Shown here piece by piece: positions 33,630-42,384 of a stretch of 64,000 nucleotides of DNA (its first letter is position 1; each line of letters begins with the position of its first letter). The DNA is from JAFGOG01 sp034429215 (GTDB lineage Bacteria > Chloroflexota > Anaerolineae > JAAYZQ01). Location: assembly GCA_034429215.1 (NCBI GenBank), contig DAOUGI010000040.1, forward strand, positions 1 to 64,000, written 5' to 3'. A program made the translations under genes and the position numbers. The notes below the pieces were generated by a model, which worked only from the letters and a program-made list of their open reading frames with translations, searched no databases and was not told the DNA's origin.

Positions 33630-34694
33630 TTACTCCAGCCCCAGGTCCCAGGCTAGCTTGGCCAGCGAGTTGTCGTCCAACCTGCTGATAAAAGCTGCGA
33701 TAAGCCGGCCAGCCCGCTCAATGTCCTTGATCGCCCCGGTTTCGACCGGTGTGTGCATGTTCCGCAGCGGAATTGATACCAGGCCAGCCGGGATGCCTTC
33801 GCGCGATATCTGGATAGCATAGGCATCGGTGCCCCCCGGCCGGGGACTTGGCTCCATTTGCCACGCCATCTCCAACGACTTGGCCGCCTCGACAAGGCCG
33901 TCCGACAGCTTGGGGTGAAAGTTGGGGCCATAGTTGATCGTCGGTCCCTTGCCCAGATCAAAGGTCGTGTCGTCGGGCACGCCGGGCTGGTGGGCAAAGG
34001 TCACGTCGAGGGCGATGCCAATCTGGGGCTTGATCCCAAATGTGCCGGTGATGGCCCCGCCGTAAGTCACCTCCTCCTGCACCGTCGCCACGGCATACAC
34101 GTCCCAGGTGTGGCGCATCCGGCTGAGCTCCTCCAGGCAGACCGCGATAGCGGCGACCGACGCCCGGTTGTCCAACGCTTTTCCTGCGACCAATCCGCCC
34201 TTTAGCTCGACCAGATCGCATTTCATGGTAATGAGGTCGCCCACCCGCACCAGTCGGCTCACCTCTTCGGGCGGCAGCCCTACGTCGATGAGCAGCTTGT
34301 CAGCCGGGAACGGCTTGTTCCGTTCGGCGCGGGGCAGCACGTGAGGCGGCGGCGCGCCGATGACACCGGTCAACTGCCGGCGGCCATGCACCACTACCTC
34401 CTGCCCAGGCAGCACCCGGTCGTCATAGCCCCCCACCTGATCAAAGTGGATAAAGCCGTCTTCCAGCTCCCGTACGATCAGGCCGATCTCGTCCATATGC
34501 GCGGCCAACATCACTGCCGGGCGCGGATCGGGGCCAGAACCCCGCTTTAGGGCGACCACGTTGCCCAGGGTATCGATGGTTGTCTGGTCGGCAAAGGGGC
34601 CAAAGAACTCTTGCACGATGGCGCGCACTTGGTGCTCATACCCAGATACGCCATGTGCTTCGGTGAGACGTTTTAATAGAGGGACAATCTCCAC
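33630..34694 (-). CDS. M42-family metallo-aminopeptidase (copy 3, divergent)
   Basis: The 354-residue protein is the most divergent of the three. LAAHMDEIGL is intact, but the metal-bridging block reads ALDNRASVAA in place of DDRxGC, and the Glu motif reads VQEEVTYGGA in place of EEVGxRGA. ALDVTFAHQP and MHTPVE complete the set. DNR occurs in some M42 members, so activity is likely but specificity may differ. It has its own consensus promoter (34767-34739), separate from the other two. Three M42 genes in a row suggest expansion by duplication for peptide breakdown. Confidence 0.88.
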   Translation of the reverse strand: MEIVPLLKRLTEAHGVSGYEHQVRAIVQEFFGPFADQTTIDTLGNVVALKRGSGPDPRPAVMLAAHMDEIGLIVRELEDGFIHFDQVGGYDDRVLPGQEVVVHGRRQLTGVIGAPPPHVLPRAERNKPFPADKLLIDVGLPPEEVSRLVRVGDLITMKCDLVELKGGLVAGKALDNRASVAAIAVCLEELSRMRHTWDVYAVATVQEEVTYGGAITGTFGIKPQIGIALDVTFAHQPGVPDDTTFDLGKGPTINYGPNFHPKLSDGLVEAAKSLEMAWQMEPSPRPGGTDAYAIQISREGIPAGLVSIPLRNMHTPVETGAIKDIERAGRLIAAFISRLDDNSLAKLAWDLGLE

Positions 34695-34738
34695 GAGCCC
34701 ACTTTCTCCCTGTATCGAGAATTCATTGAGGCTAATCG

Positions 34739-34767
34739 ATTATAGTCGCGAATAGTGTCTGTGTCAA
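34739..34767 (-). promoter_or_regulatory. Consensus sigma-70-like promoter of M42 copy 3
   Basis: TTGACA (34767-34762) and TATAAT (34744-34739) on the minus strand are 17 bp apart, a perfect match to the consensus boxes, 45 nt before the start. Confidence 0.82.
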
Positions 34768-34799
34768 ATACGTTTGCGCGATTCTCCACAGGCGCTCGC

Positions 34800-35078
34800 T
34801 CAGTGCGGCGCGGTCGCCGGCGTCAGCGTCGGGGTTATGATCGGCGCAGTCGTCGGCGTCAGTGTCAGAGTTATTTCCGGGGTGAGCATCAGCTCTTCTT
34901 CCAGTGGCTCCGAACTGGTCCACGGAGCCGGGATCTTTTCCCACATCTGGCGTACCGCGAGACTGGCGAAACCCAGACAATAGAGCAGCGAAGCAGCCAG
35001 CAGCACGACCAGGATCACGACCAGCACAAGTTGTTGCTGTTCTGTCAGCACCAGCCCCCGTCGTCGCCGTCTCTTCAC
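34800..35078 (-). CDS. Small single-pass membrane protein with Thr/Pro tail
   Basis: A GTG start at 35078 with GAGGA upstream gives 92 residues: a very basic start (KRRRRRG), a membrane helix (LVLVVILVVLLAASLLYCLG) and an external tail ending in a Thr/Pro/Ile stretch (TPEITLTLTPTTAPIITP). It lacks a recognisable domain. The tail resembles the linkers of the larger envelope proteins in the window, but here it ends the protein. It follows another small Thr/Pro-rich gene by 20 nt, so the two probably share a transcript. Function unknown. Confidence 0.55.
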   Translation of the reverse strand: MKRRRRRGLVLTEQQQLVLVVILVVLLAASLLYCLGFASLAVRQMWEKIPAPWTSSEPLEEELMLTPEITLTLTPTTAPIITPTLTPATAPH

Positions 35079-35098
35079 ACGGTCCTCGATCTTTGATC

Positions 35099-35737
35099 CT
35101 AATGGCCACCGCCGGCCAAGCTGCCGGCAAAGGTGACTGTCGCCGTCGAAACAACTGTGGGCGTAATCGTCGGAGTGGCGGTGGGCGTGTCGGTCGCAGT
35201 CACCGTCGGCGAAGGGGTCATGGTTGGCGTATCGGTGGTAGTGGCGGTTGGGGTCAGACTAGGCGTGGCGGTGGGCGATGGCGTCGCGCTCGGGGTCCAT
35301 GTCCCAGTAGGTGTCAGTGTTGCCGTATTGGTGGCGGTCGTCGTGTTGGTAGCGGTTGCCGTGCCGGTAGCGGTCGGAGTGTGGGTGGCCGTAGCGGTCT
35401 GCGAGGGTGTGTAGGTAGTGGTCGGTGTGTGCGTGGTCGTGCCGGTAGGCGTATTGGTAAACGTGGCGCTGGCACCCGGCCTGGACGTATCGGTGACCGT
35501 GGGGAACGAGGGAGTAAAAGTCGCCGATGGAGCGGCTGTCCAAGATGGCGTCAACGTAGCGACAGGGACCCAGGTCAAAGATGGCGCGGGCGTCGCTTGC
35601 GCCGGTGCGAGGACCAGCAAGAGGGCCCCTGTGCAGTAGCAGGGGAGCGTAAGCAGGATTGCGCCGATCAACAGCGCATAGATCTTTTGCCGATAGACCG
35701 GCAGGGCGCGAAACTGATCGGCGATTCGCCTGAACAA
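35099..35737 (-). CDS. Membrane-anchored Thr/Pro/Ser-rich protein
   Basis: The 212-residue protein has a short cytoplasmic N-terminus (MFRRIADQFRALPVYRQ), one membrane helix (about 19-47) and then about 150 residues that are almost only Thr, Ala, Pro and Ser (TATATHTPTATGT type). No folded domain follows. It could be a glycosylated stalk or spacer on the cell surface, as such Thr-rich regions often are. The codons are irregular enough to suggest selection on composition rather than a simple DNA repeat. It lies between two small genes on the minus strand. Confidence 0.65.
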   Translation of the reverse strand: MFRRIADQFRALPVYRQKIYALLIGAILLTLPCYCTGALLLVLAPAQATPAPSLTWVPVATLTPSWTAAPSATFTPSFPTVTDTSRPGASATFTNTPTGTTTHTPTTTYTPSQTATATHTPTATGTATATNTTTATNTATLTPTGTWTPSATPSPTATPSLTPTATTTDTPTMTPSPTVTATDTPTATPTITPTVVSTATVTFAGSLAGGGH

Positions 35738-35770
35738 AGACCTTTCCCTCGATCGGCTGTCGGCCGGCGC

Positions 35771-36061
35771 CTAGAGCATCTGAATGGTGGCCACGATGGC
35801 CCGGCGCGTGGCTTTGAGATACTCCAAATACAAGAGCGGGTCCCAAGCAGGAGCATTCAAGTCGATGAACGGTTCGCCTGCACGTTGCAGCAACCAATCT
35901 GTCGAGGGCGCGCTTTGGTTGATCTGGTCGATCTCGCTGTCGATCTCCCTCAGCCGGGACAGCAGAAAGAACCTGACTTTATCCAGGGGCATCCGGTCCA
36001 GGGAGGCCGGCATCTCCTGGAGCCACAGGCGTGCATTTGATTTGTCGATCGCTTGAGCCAT
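35771..36061 (-). CDS. Small hypothetical soluble protein
   Basis: The 96-residue product is helical, with motifs RFFLLSRLREIDSEIDQINQ and WDPLLYLEYLKATRRAIVA. There is no signal peptide or membrane segment, and no family is recognised. It is the first gene of the minus-strand unit that continues with the two Thr/Pro-rich membrane proteins, and it has a near-consensus promoter (36143-36115), which supports it as a real gene. Confidence 0.6.
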   Translation of the reverse strand: MAQAIDKSNARLWLQEMPASLDRMPLDKVRFFLLSRLREIDSEIDQINQSAPSTDWLLQRAGEPFIDLNAPAWDPLLYLEYLKATRRAIVATIQML

Positions 36062-36114
36062 GAACCGTTCCTTGAGGCCAATTGCTATGCCAGGTCTTCC
36101 GGCTTGGCTCGGCC

Positions 36115-36143
36115 ATCATAACACCGATTTTTCGCCTTGTCAA
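36115..36143 (-). promoter_or_regulatory. Sigma-70-like promoter of the small-protein unit
   Basis: TTGACA (36143-36138) and TATGAT (36120-36115) are 17 bp apart on the minus strand, about 54 nt before the start at 36061. It is divergent from the promoter at 36175-36203. Confidence 0.75.
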
Positions 36144-36174
36144 GCAACTACAACAACTCGAACGCGCGTCCTCT

Positions 36175-36203
36175 TTGACTTCTATCCCTTTGTACGCTAC
36201 AAT
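36175..36203 (+). promoter_or_regulatory. Sigma-70-like promoter of the transglutaminase gene
   Basis: TTGACT (36175-36180) and TACAAT (36198-36203) are 17 bp apart, about 63 nt before the ATG at 36266. Confidence 0.72.
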
Positions 36204-36265
36204 ATCGCCGCACCGGATGAACCTACAGGCCCGAAACCGGGTTATTGTTTGGGAAAGATAGAACT

Positions 36266-38575
36266 ATGGGTTCGAGATTCGGACCAAAAGAGGGTTGGGC
36301 GACTGTCGCCTTGTTTCTGTTTGTGCTCCTGTGCACAGCTTGGTGCATACAGGCCGTCGAGTGGACGGCGGGCCTGTCTATTCTGACGGGAGTGGTTCTG
36401 CTTGGCGGCGTGGTTGGCATTGTCCTGGCCAAAAGCCGCGTGCCAAACAGCATGGCCCACTTGCTGTCTGCCTTGAGCGGAGTGACCTGGGTTGCCTACC
36501 TGACCAGTCAGGTTCTGGCCCGTACCAATGAGGTTACTCTCGAGGTGGCTGTCGTCGACCTAGAGCACCAACTGATCGACTGGCTCAGAGTTCTGTTCGG
36601 CACCGAGACGAGCCCGGGAAACTATATCTTTGTCCTGCTGCTTGGCTTGTTGATGTGGCTTGTGGCCTATTTCTCTGCCTGGGCCATCTTTCGCTGGGAG
36701 CGTGTTTGGTGGGCCGTCATCCCCTGCGGTCTGGTCATGCTGGTCAACGTTACCTATTCGCCGGTCAGCCTGACTTTCTATATCCTCTCCTTCCTGCTAT
36801 GTGTTCTGCTGCTGATTGTGCGGACCAACCTGGCCTTCCGGGCGCGAGAGTGGGAGTCTGCCCGAGTCGTCTATGACACCGACATTGTCTATAGCTTTCT
36901 GCGGGCTGGGCTGATCGTTTCTGTTGTCGCCATTGCTCTGGCTTGGGTTGCGCCCTCGGCTTTGGCCAGCCGGCCTTTCCAGGAGTTCTGGGACAAAGTT
37001 AGCGAGCCTTGGCACCGCTTGCAGGACCAGTCGTCGCGCATTTTTCACAACCTCAACTATCGCAACGAGCCTGCCTTTGTCTCGTTTGGCCTTGCCACCA
37101 GGTTCGGCGGCGCTGTCAACCTGTCCAACGATCCGGTCATGGATGTCGAGTCGGTCTACGCCCGCTATTGGCGGGTCATAGTCTTTCACGAATACGCTGC
37201 TGACGGCTGGAACAACACCGATTTTACCATCATCCCAATGGAACCAGACCAGACACCCCTTGCTTCTCCCCCTTTCGAGCTGCGGCTAAACATATCGCAA
37301 ACCATTACGCTAAGGCAAAATCTCGGCCCACCGGGCTTGATCGCTGCGGCAGGCCAGCCCATAGCCGGTCACCTGCCGCTCGATGCTCGTGTCGCCGACG
37401 TAACCATCGAGACTGAGCCGATCCAGATCAGCTCCTCTGCCACCCAGTCCAACACCATGCCGGGCGACGCTTCGGTGCTCTATGCCAGGGAACTGCTCAA
37501 GGCAGGCCAGTCCTACAAGGTCGTTTCGTCGATCACCATCGCCGACGAAGAGAGCTTGCGTGAGGCGGGCACCGAATACCCGTCCTGGATCATACCCCGT
37601 TATCTGCAGCTTCCTGACAATCTGCCGCCCCGGGTGCGTCTCCTGGCCGAGCAGATCACGGCCGGGCGTGGCACCCCCTTTGACAAGGCGGCGGCGATTG
37701 AAGGCTATTTGCGCAACATCCCCTACAACCAGCAGATCGACGGGCCGGCCCCCGGCCGGGATGGGGTCGATTACTTTTTGTTCGAAGCCAAAGAGGGCTA
37801 TTGTGACTATTACGCTTCGGCGATGGTGGTCATGCTCCGCGCGGTCGGCGTACCGGCGCGTTATGTGCGGGGCTATAGCCTGGGAGAACAGGACAAAGGT
37901 GTATTTCACGTTCTGTCCAACAACGCCCATGCCTGGCCTGAGGTCTTTTTCCCCGGGTATGGCTGGGTCGAGTTCGAGCCGACCTCGGCCCAACCGGTCA
38001 TCGTCCGGCCGAGCCCCAGGGAGGATCAGCAAGGACCGCGCGACGTTCCTCACGAAGAAGATGACGCCGAGCGCTTGGGTGACCGCGAAGACATGTTTGG
38101 CCGCGGTACCTATGTACCGGCGCCTACCCCAACACCCGAGCCCTTTGTCAACCGGATTGGTCGTTTCAGCGGGTGGATCCTCGGTTTGCTGGCGGTGGTA
38201 ATCCTGGCGGTCACTCTGCTCGTGTCGCACCGTCGCCGCCGAATGGCAGGCTATAGCGTGGCCGAGTGGACCTACGCCAGCCTAGTGAACTGGGTCCGGC
38301 GTCTGTTTCACCTCAGCCCTCTGGCCCACCAGACGCCCTATGAATACGCTGCGGTGGTGAACGATGCCTTGGGCCGTGAGCAGCCGGCTGTGGCGCAGAT
38401 CGCCGATTATTACGTCCAGGAGCGGTTCGGCGGCAAGACCGTCCCTGAGGCCGAAGTCAAGCAGATCTGGAGCCAGACCTGGCCCAGCCTTGTACGTCGC
38501 CGGATAGAGCAGAGGGTAGAGGCCGTCCAGCGCGTGTGGCGCCGCCTGACCCTACCCCCTGAAGAGATCGAGTAA
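36266..38575 (+). CDS. TgpA-type membrane transglutaminase-like protein
   Basis: The ATG at 36266 (MGSRFGPKEG) gives 769 residues. Six or so N-terminal membrane helices (about 10-220) are followed by an external region and a transglutaminase-like core (about 480-590). The catalytic pair is Cys513 (KEGYCDYYASAMVVMLRAVG) and His555 (NNAHAWPEVFF), with the acidic third residue near GWVEFEPT. A further membrane helix (IGRFSGWILGLLAVVILAVTLLV) and a cytoplasmic DUF4129-like tail (QTPYEYAAVVNDALG) complete the usual TgpA layout. Such proteins act on peptides or peptidoglycan-linked substrates outside the membrane. They are often paired with a MoxR ATPase and a DUF58 protein, but neither is present here. 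Confidence 0.85.
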   Translation: MGSRFGPKEGWATVALFLFVLLCTAWCIQAVEWTAGLSILTGVVLLGGVVGIVLAKSRVPNSMAHLLSALSGVTWVAYLTSQVLARTNEVTLEVAVVDLEHQLIDWLRVLFGTETSPGNYIFVLLLGLLMWLVAYFSAWAIFRWERVWWAVIPCGLVMLVNVTYSPVSLTFYILSFLLCVLLLIVRTNLAFRAREWESARVVYDTDIVYSFLRAGLIVSVVAIALAWVAPSALASRPFQEFWDKVSEPWHRLQDQSSRIFHNLNYRNEPAFVSFGLATRFGGAVNLSNDPVMDVESVYARYWRVIVFHEYAADGWNNTDFTIIPMEPDQTPLASPPFELRLNISQTITLRQNLGPPGLIAAAGQPIAGHLPLDARVADVTIETEPIQISSSATQSNTMPGDASVLYARELLKAGQSYKVVSSITIADEESLREAGTEYPSWIIPRYLQLPDNLPPRVRLLAEQITAGRGTPFDKAAAIEGYLRNIPYNQQIDGPAPGRDGVDYFLFEAKEGYCDYYASAMVVMLRAVGVPARYVRGYSLGEQDKGVFHVLSNNAHAWPEVFFPGYGWVEFEPTSAQPVIVRPSPREDQQGPRDVPHEEDDAERLGDREDMFGRGTYVPAPTPTPEPFVNRIGRFSGWILGLLAVVILAVTLLVSHRRRRMAGYSVAEWTYASLVNWVRRLFHLSPLAHQTPYEYAAVVNDALGREQPAVAQIADYYVQERFGGKTVPEAEVKQIWSQTWPSLVRRRIEQRVEAVQRVWRRLTLPPEEIE

Positions 38576-38604
38576 CGCGAATCTCCCAAGTCGAAAACTT
38601 GCTC

Positions 38605-40224
38605 TTATTTGCTGCCCCAGCCCCCACCGCCAGGGGTCTGCAGGCTCAGCACGTCGCCTGGGCCGACCTCGCCCTCGGTCTTGGCGGGCAGCTCGCTGGC
38701 CTGGCCGTTGTGGATCAATACATTGCGCCCCACCGCTCCCGGCTCCCCACCCTGCAATCCATAGGCCGCCGTGCGCCGCCGCTCCGTCAGCAGCGTCACC
38801 GTCGCCGGGCAAAGGAACTCGATCTCGCGCACCAGCCCGTCTCCGCCTCGATGGCGGCCCGCGCCGCCCGATCCGCACCGCAGCGCATAGCGCCGCACCC
38901 GGAAGGGATAGACATATTCCAGCGCCTCTACCGGCGTGTTGAGGGTGTTGGTCATATGAACGTGCACCCCTGACAGCCCATCGCCAGCCGGGCCGGCCCC
39001 GGTGCCGCCCCCAACTGTCTCATAGTAGGCAAAGGGCTTGCCCCGTTCCGGGTCGTACCCTCCAATCGCCACGTTGTTCATTGTCCCCTGGCTGGCGGCC
39101 GGGATCATGCCGGGCAGTGCCTGGGCCAGCGCTCCCAGCACCACATCGACGATCCGCTGCGATGTCTCTACGTTGCCACCCGCCACCGCGTGGGGCGGCT
39201 CGGCGTCCAGGATGCTCCCCTTTGGCACGATCACCTCCACCGGGGCGAATGTGCCGCTGTTGACCGGGCTGGCCAGGTTGCCTGAATCGGCGCCGACCAC
39301 GCAGCGCACCACGTACCAGGCCGCCGACTCGGCGATCGATCGCACCGCGTTGAGCGGCCCGGCCACCGCCGGGCTGGATCCGCTGAAATCGACCGTCATG
39401 TGGTCTGACTCGACCGTGACCTTGACCTGGATCCGGGGGCCGCCCTGCTCAGCCGCCGCCGCATCTTGGCGGTTCCGCTTTCCGTCGTCGTCCAGCTCGT
39501 CGGCGAAGGAATACACGCCGTCGGGGATGTGGACGATGGCTGCTCGGGTCAGCCGTTCGGCGTAGGCCAGCAGGCCGCGCGCATAGCGCAGTGTCTCCGC
39601 CAGCCCGTAGCGGGCAACGATCTCTTGCAAACGCTGCTCGCCCACCCGATGCGCGGCCATCTGCGCTGCCAAGTCACCCCGCCGCTCGGCGGGGGTGCGT
39701 ACGTTGCGCAAGATGAGGGCCAGCAGATCCTGGTTGGTCCACCCGGCATCGACCAGCTTGACCGGCGGGATGATCAGCCCCTCCTGGTAGATCTCGCTGG
39801 CCAGCGGCATCGACCCCGGCGACATGCCGCCCACGTCGGCGTGGTGGGCGCGGCTGGCTATCACGAAATCGGGACCGGGCCCATCGCCCACAAAGACGGG
39901 CGACACCATGGTGATGTCGGGCAGGTGGGTGCCGCCGAGGTAGGGGTCGTTCAGCGCCACCAGGTCGCCCGGCGCCCACGACTCGACGGCTCGCGCCGCA
40001 GCCAGCACCGACGCCGGCATGGCCCCCAGATGCACCGGGATGTGCGCTGCTTGGGCGATCATCTGCCCCGGCGGCTCGGCCAAGAAGCAGGCGCACGAAA
40101 AATCGCGCCGTTCTTTGATGTTGGGGCTGTAGGCGGTGCGGCCCAGCGTCACCCCCATCTCCTCGGCGACTGAGATGAACAGGTTCTTGAATATCTCCAG
40201 TGCGATCGGGTCCAGGTCGCTCAT
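38605..40224 (-). CDS. hyuB: Hydantoinase B/5-oxoprolinase beta-type subunit (HyuB)
   Basis: The start at 40224 (MSDLDPIALEIFKNLF) overlaps the hyuA stop (ATGA). A long upstream extension of this frame runs over hyuA and is artefactual. The 539-residue subunit has the family motifs GVTLGRTAYSPNIKERRDFSCA, NDPYLGGTHLPDITMV, SRAHHADVGGMSPGSMP, PVNSGTFAPVEVIVP and QTPGGGGWG at the C-terminus. With HyuA it forms an ATP-dependent enzyme that hydrolyses hydantoin-type rings or 5-oxoproline; related complexes carboxylate acetone or acetophenone. The substrate cannot be fixed from this pair. It converges on the transglutaminase gene, 29 nt apart. Confidence 0.9.
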   Translation of the reverse strand: MSDLDPIALEIFKNLFISVAEEMGVTLGRTAYSPNIKERRDFSCACFLAEPPGQMIAQAAHIPVHLGAMPASVLAAARAVESWAPGDLVALNDPYLGGTHLPDITMVSPVFVGDGPGPDFVIASRAHHADVGGMSPGSMPLASEIYQEGLIIPPVKLVDAGWTNQDLLALILRNVRTPAERRGDLAAQMAAHRVGEQRLQEIVARYGLAETLRYARGLLAYAERLTRAAIVHIPDGVYSFADELDDDGKRNRQDAAAAEQGGPRIQVKVTVESDHMTVDFSGSSPAVAGPLNAVRSIAESAAWYVVRCVVGADSGNLASPVNSGTFAPVEVIVPKGSILDAEPPHAVAGGNVETSQRIVDVVLGALAQALPGMIPAASQGTMNNVAIGGYDPERGKPFAYYETVGGGTGAGPAGDGLSGVHVHMTNTLNTPVEALEYVYPFRVRRYALRCGSGGAGRHRGGDGLVREIEFLCPATVTLLTERRRTAAYGLQGGEPGAVGRNVLIHNGQASELPAKTEGEVGPGDVLSLQTPGGGGWGSK

Positions 40225-42323
40225 CGCTCGTCCACTCCGCTGGCGCTGCGGGACTCTCGATCGCCTGCCGTGATTTGGTGCTTCTTGATTACTAGATTTC
40301 CCCAGCCGTCGACCGTCGCCGCCCAATCGGGCGGGATGGCCGTCGTCGTGTCGACCTGAAAGAGGATGGCCGGGCCCACGACAACGTTGCCCGACACGAG
40401 CCGCTCCCGTTCGTACAGCGCCGCCAGCAGCGGCCGGGCTGCGTGCGGCGTGCCGGGGTCGGCAAAATATACCGGCTTGTAGCCGCTGTGTGCCTTGCGC
40501 GGATCGACTTTGCCAGGCGGCTGTTTCGTAAACTGTGGTTTGGTCGTGCGCCCAACGGCCTTGAGCCGGACGTTGACAATCTCCACCGGCTCGCCCTCGC
40601 TGGAATAAGAAAAGCGCTGCCGGTGAGCGGTGTGGAAGGCGTATAAGGCCTGGCTCAAGACCTCGGCTCTTTGCGGAAGGGATCTCACATCGGGAGCGGA
40701 CAGCGGGATTGTCAGCTCGTACGATTGGCCGGCATAGCGCATGTCGAGGGCCGGCTCCAGTGCGATCTCTTCTTCGGCCAGCCCTTCGGCCAGCAAATCG
40801 GCGTGGGCCCGCCCGGCTAGCTGTTCCAGCGCCGCCGCCACCTGCTCCGCTTGGCTCCCATCGCCGCCGGCCGGGACCATCACTGTCTGCGAATAGTCTT
40901 TGACCACGTCGGCAAGGATCATCCCCAGTGCAGACAGTACCCCGGGATGGGGCGGGATTAGCACGCGAGGGATTTGCAGCGCCGTGGCCAGCTCGCAGGC
41001 GTGCAGCGGGCCGGCCCCACCGAACGCCACCAGCGTGAACCGCCGTGGGTCGTGTCCCCGCTCGACCGAGATGGTACGGATCGCCCGCTCCATGTTCGAA
41101 TTGGCCACCCGGATCACCCCCCAGGCCGCCGCTTCCAGTGGCAGGCTCAGCCGCCGCGCCAGCTCCTGCATCCGCGCTTGCGTGCGTGGCAGATCGAGCG
41201 CTACCTGGCCCCCCAAGGGATGGCCGGCGTCGAGGCGGCCCAGGATCAGGTTGGCGTCGGTCACTGTGATCTGATCCCCCCGGCCGTAGCACACCGGGCC
41301 GGGATCGGCGCCCGCGCTCTGCGGCCCCACCCGCAGCGCCCCTCCGGCGTCCAGGTAGGCGATCGACCCACCCCCGGCGCCCACTGTGTGGATATCGATG
41401 ATCGGCAGCCGCAGCGGCAGGCCGGCTACCATTCCCTCGGCAGTCTCTTGGATGTGGCCGGGGCACAGCGAAACGTCGGTGCTGGTCCCCCCCATGTCGA
41501 AGGTGATCGCCTGCTCCAGCCCGGCCAGCCGGGCCAGCTCAAAGGCGCCTACCACACCGCCGGCCGGCCCCGACAGCGCCGTTCGCGCCGCCAGCCTGCC
41601 CGCCGCCCCGGCCGAGATGGCGCCGCCGTTCGACTGCATGATGCGCAGGCGCCGTCCACCCAGTTGCTGCTCCAGGTTGGCCAAGTAACGGCTCATCAGC
41701 GGCGCCACGTAGGCGTTGATCACCGTCGTAGATGTCCGCTCATACTCGCGGTATTCGGGCAGCACCTCCGACGACAATGACACAAAGGGCGCATTCGCCC
41801 CCCCCAGCTTGGTGATGCGGGCGCCTACCTGCCGCTCGTGGTCGGGATAGAGGAAGGAAAAGAGGAAGCAGACCGCCACCGACTCGATCCCTTCGGCCAG
41901 GATCTGGCCGATCACCGCTTCGGCGGCAGCCAGGTTGAGTGGGATGACCACAGTCCCATGGCGATCCACCCGCTCGGGCACTTCAAAACGCCACTCGGCC
42001 GGAACCAGCGGCGCTGGCCTGGTGGGGTGCAATGCGTACAGATCGGGCCGCGTCTGCCGGCCGATCTCCAGGACGTCGCCAAAGCCGGCGGTCGTGATCA
42101 GTGCGGTGCGCGCCCCGTGTCGCTCCAGCAGAGCGTTGGTCGCCACGGTGGCCCCGTGCACCACCGCGGCATCCGGCTCTGCCTCGATCATGGCGATCCC
42201 CTGCACGATCGCTTCCGACGGGTCGCGGGCCGAGGTCAGCAGCTTGAGGATGCGGACCCGGCCCGCGCCGTCCAGTAACACCAGGTCGGTGAAGGTTCCG
42301 CCGACGTCGATGCCGAGGATCAT
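40221..42323 (-). CDS. hyuA: Hydantoinase A/5-oxoprolinase alpha-type subunit (HyuA)
   Basis: The 700-residue subunit begins MILGIDVGGTFTDLVLLDG, the phosphate-binding loop of the ASKHA (actin-like ATPase) fold. Further family motifs are HGATVATNALLERHGARTALITT, EVLPEYREYERTSTTVINAYV, FDMGGTSTDVSL and VAFGGAGPLHACELA. It supplies ATP-dependent phosphorylation of the amide or ring substrate, and HyuB completes the reaction. Both genes are translationally coupled. The C-terminal region (about 560-700) holds the beta-sandwich-like domain typical of the family. A palindrome (42343-42376) lies just upstream. Confidence 0.9.
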   Translation of the reverse strand: MILGIDVGGTFTDLVLLDGAGRVRILKLLTSARDPSEAIVQGIAMIEAEPDAAVVHGATVATNALLERHGARTALITTAGFGDVLEIGRQTRPDLYALHPTRPAPLVPAEWRFEVPERVDRHGTVVIPLNLAAAEAVIGQILAEGIESVAVCFLFSFLYPDHERQVGARITKLGGANAPFVSLSSEVLPEYREYERTSTTVINAYVAPLMSRYLANLEQQLGGRRLRIMQSNGGAISAGAAGRLAARTALSGPAGGVVGAFELARLAGLEQAITFDMGGTSTDVSLCPGHIQETAEGMVAGLPLRLPIIDIHTVGAGGGSIAYLDAGGALRVGPQSAGADPGPVCYGRGDQITVTDANLILGRLDAGHPLGGQVALDLPRTQARMQELARRLSLPLEAAAWGVIRVANSNMERAIRTISVERGHDPRRFTLVAFGGAGPLHACELATALQIPRVLIPPHPGVLSALGMILADVVKDYSQTVMVPAGGDGSQAEQVAAALEQLAGRAHADLLAEGLAEEEIALEPALDMRYAGQSYELTIPLSAPDVRSLPQRAEVLSQALYAFHTAHRQRFSYSSEGEPVEIVNVRLKAVGRTTKPQFTKQPPGKVDPRKAHSGYKPVYFADPGTPHAARPLLAALYERERLVSGNVVVGPAILFQVDTTTAIPPDWAATVDGWGNLVIKKHQITAGDRESRSASGVDER

Positions 42324-42342
42324 GGGTGCGTCATGGCTTTCT

Positions 42343-42376
42343 AGGCCTCCGAGGTCTACCGTGACCTCGGAGGCCT
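42343..42376. repeat. 14-bp intergenic palindrome upstream of hyuA
   Basis: AGGCCTCCGAGGTC (42343-42356) and GACCTCGGAGGCCT (42363-42376) are perfect reverse complements with a 6-base loop. They lie between the stop of the membrane protein gene and hyuA. No T-run follows on either strand. It may be a dispersed palindrome, an operator or a transcript-stabilising hairpin. Confidence 0.7.
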
Positions 42377-42384
42377 CAAGGATC

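Noticed and set aside
40225..41466. N-terminal extension of hyuB by about 410 residues
   Set aside because: It lies entirely over hyuA in another frame and has a Gly/Arg/Ala-rich, unstructured look. The family start (MSDLDPIALEIFKNLF) is at 40224 with a proper ATGA overlap.
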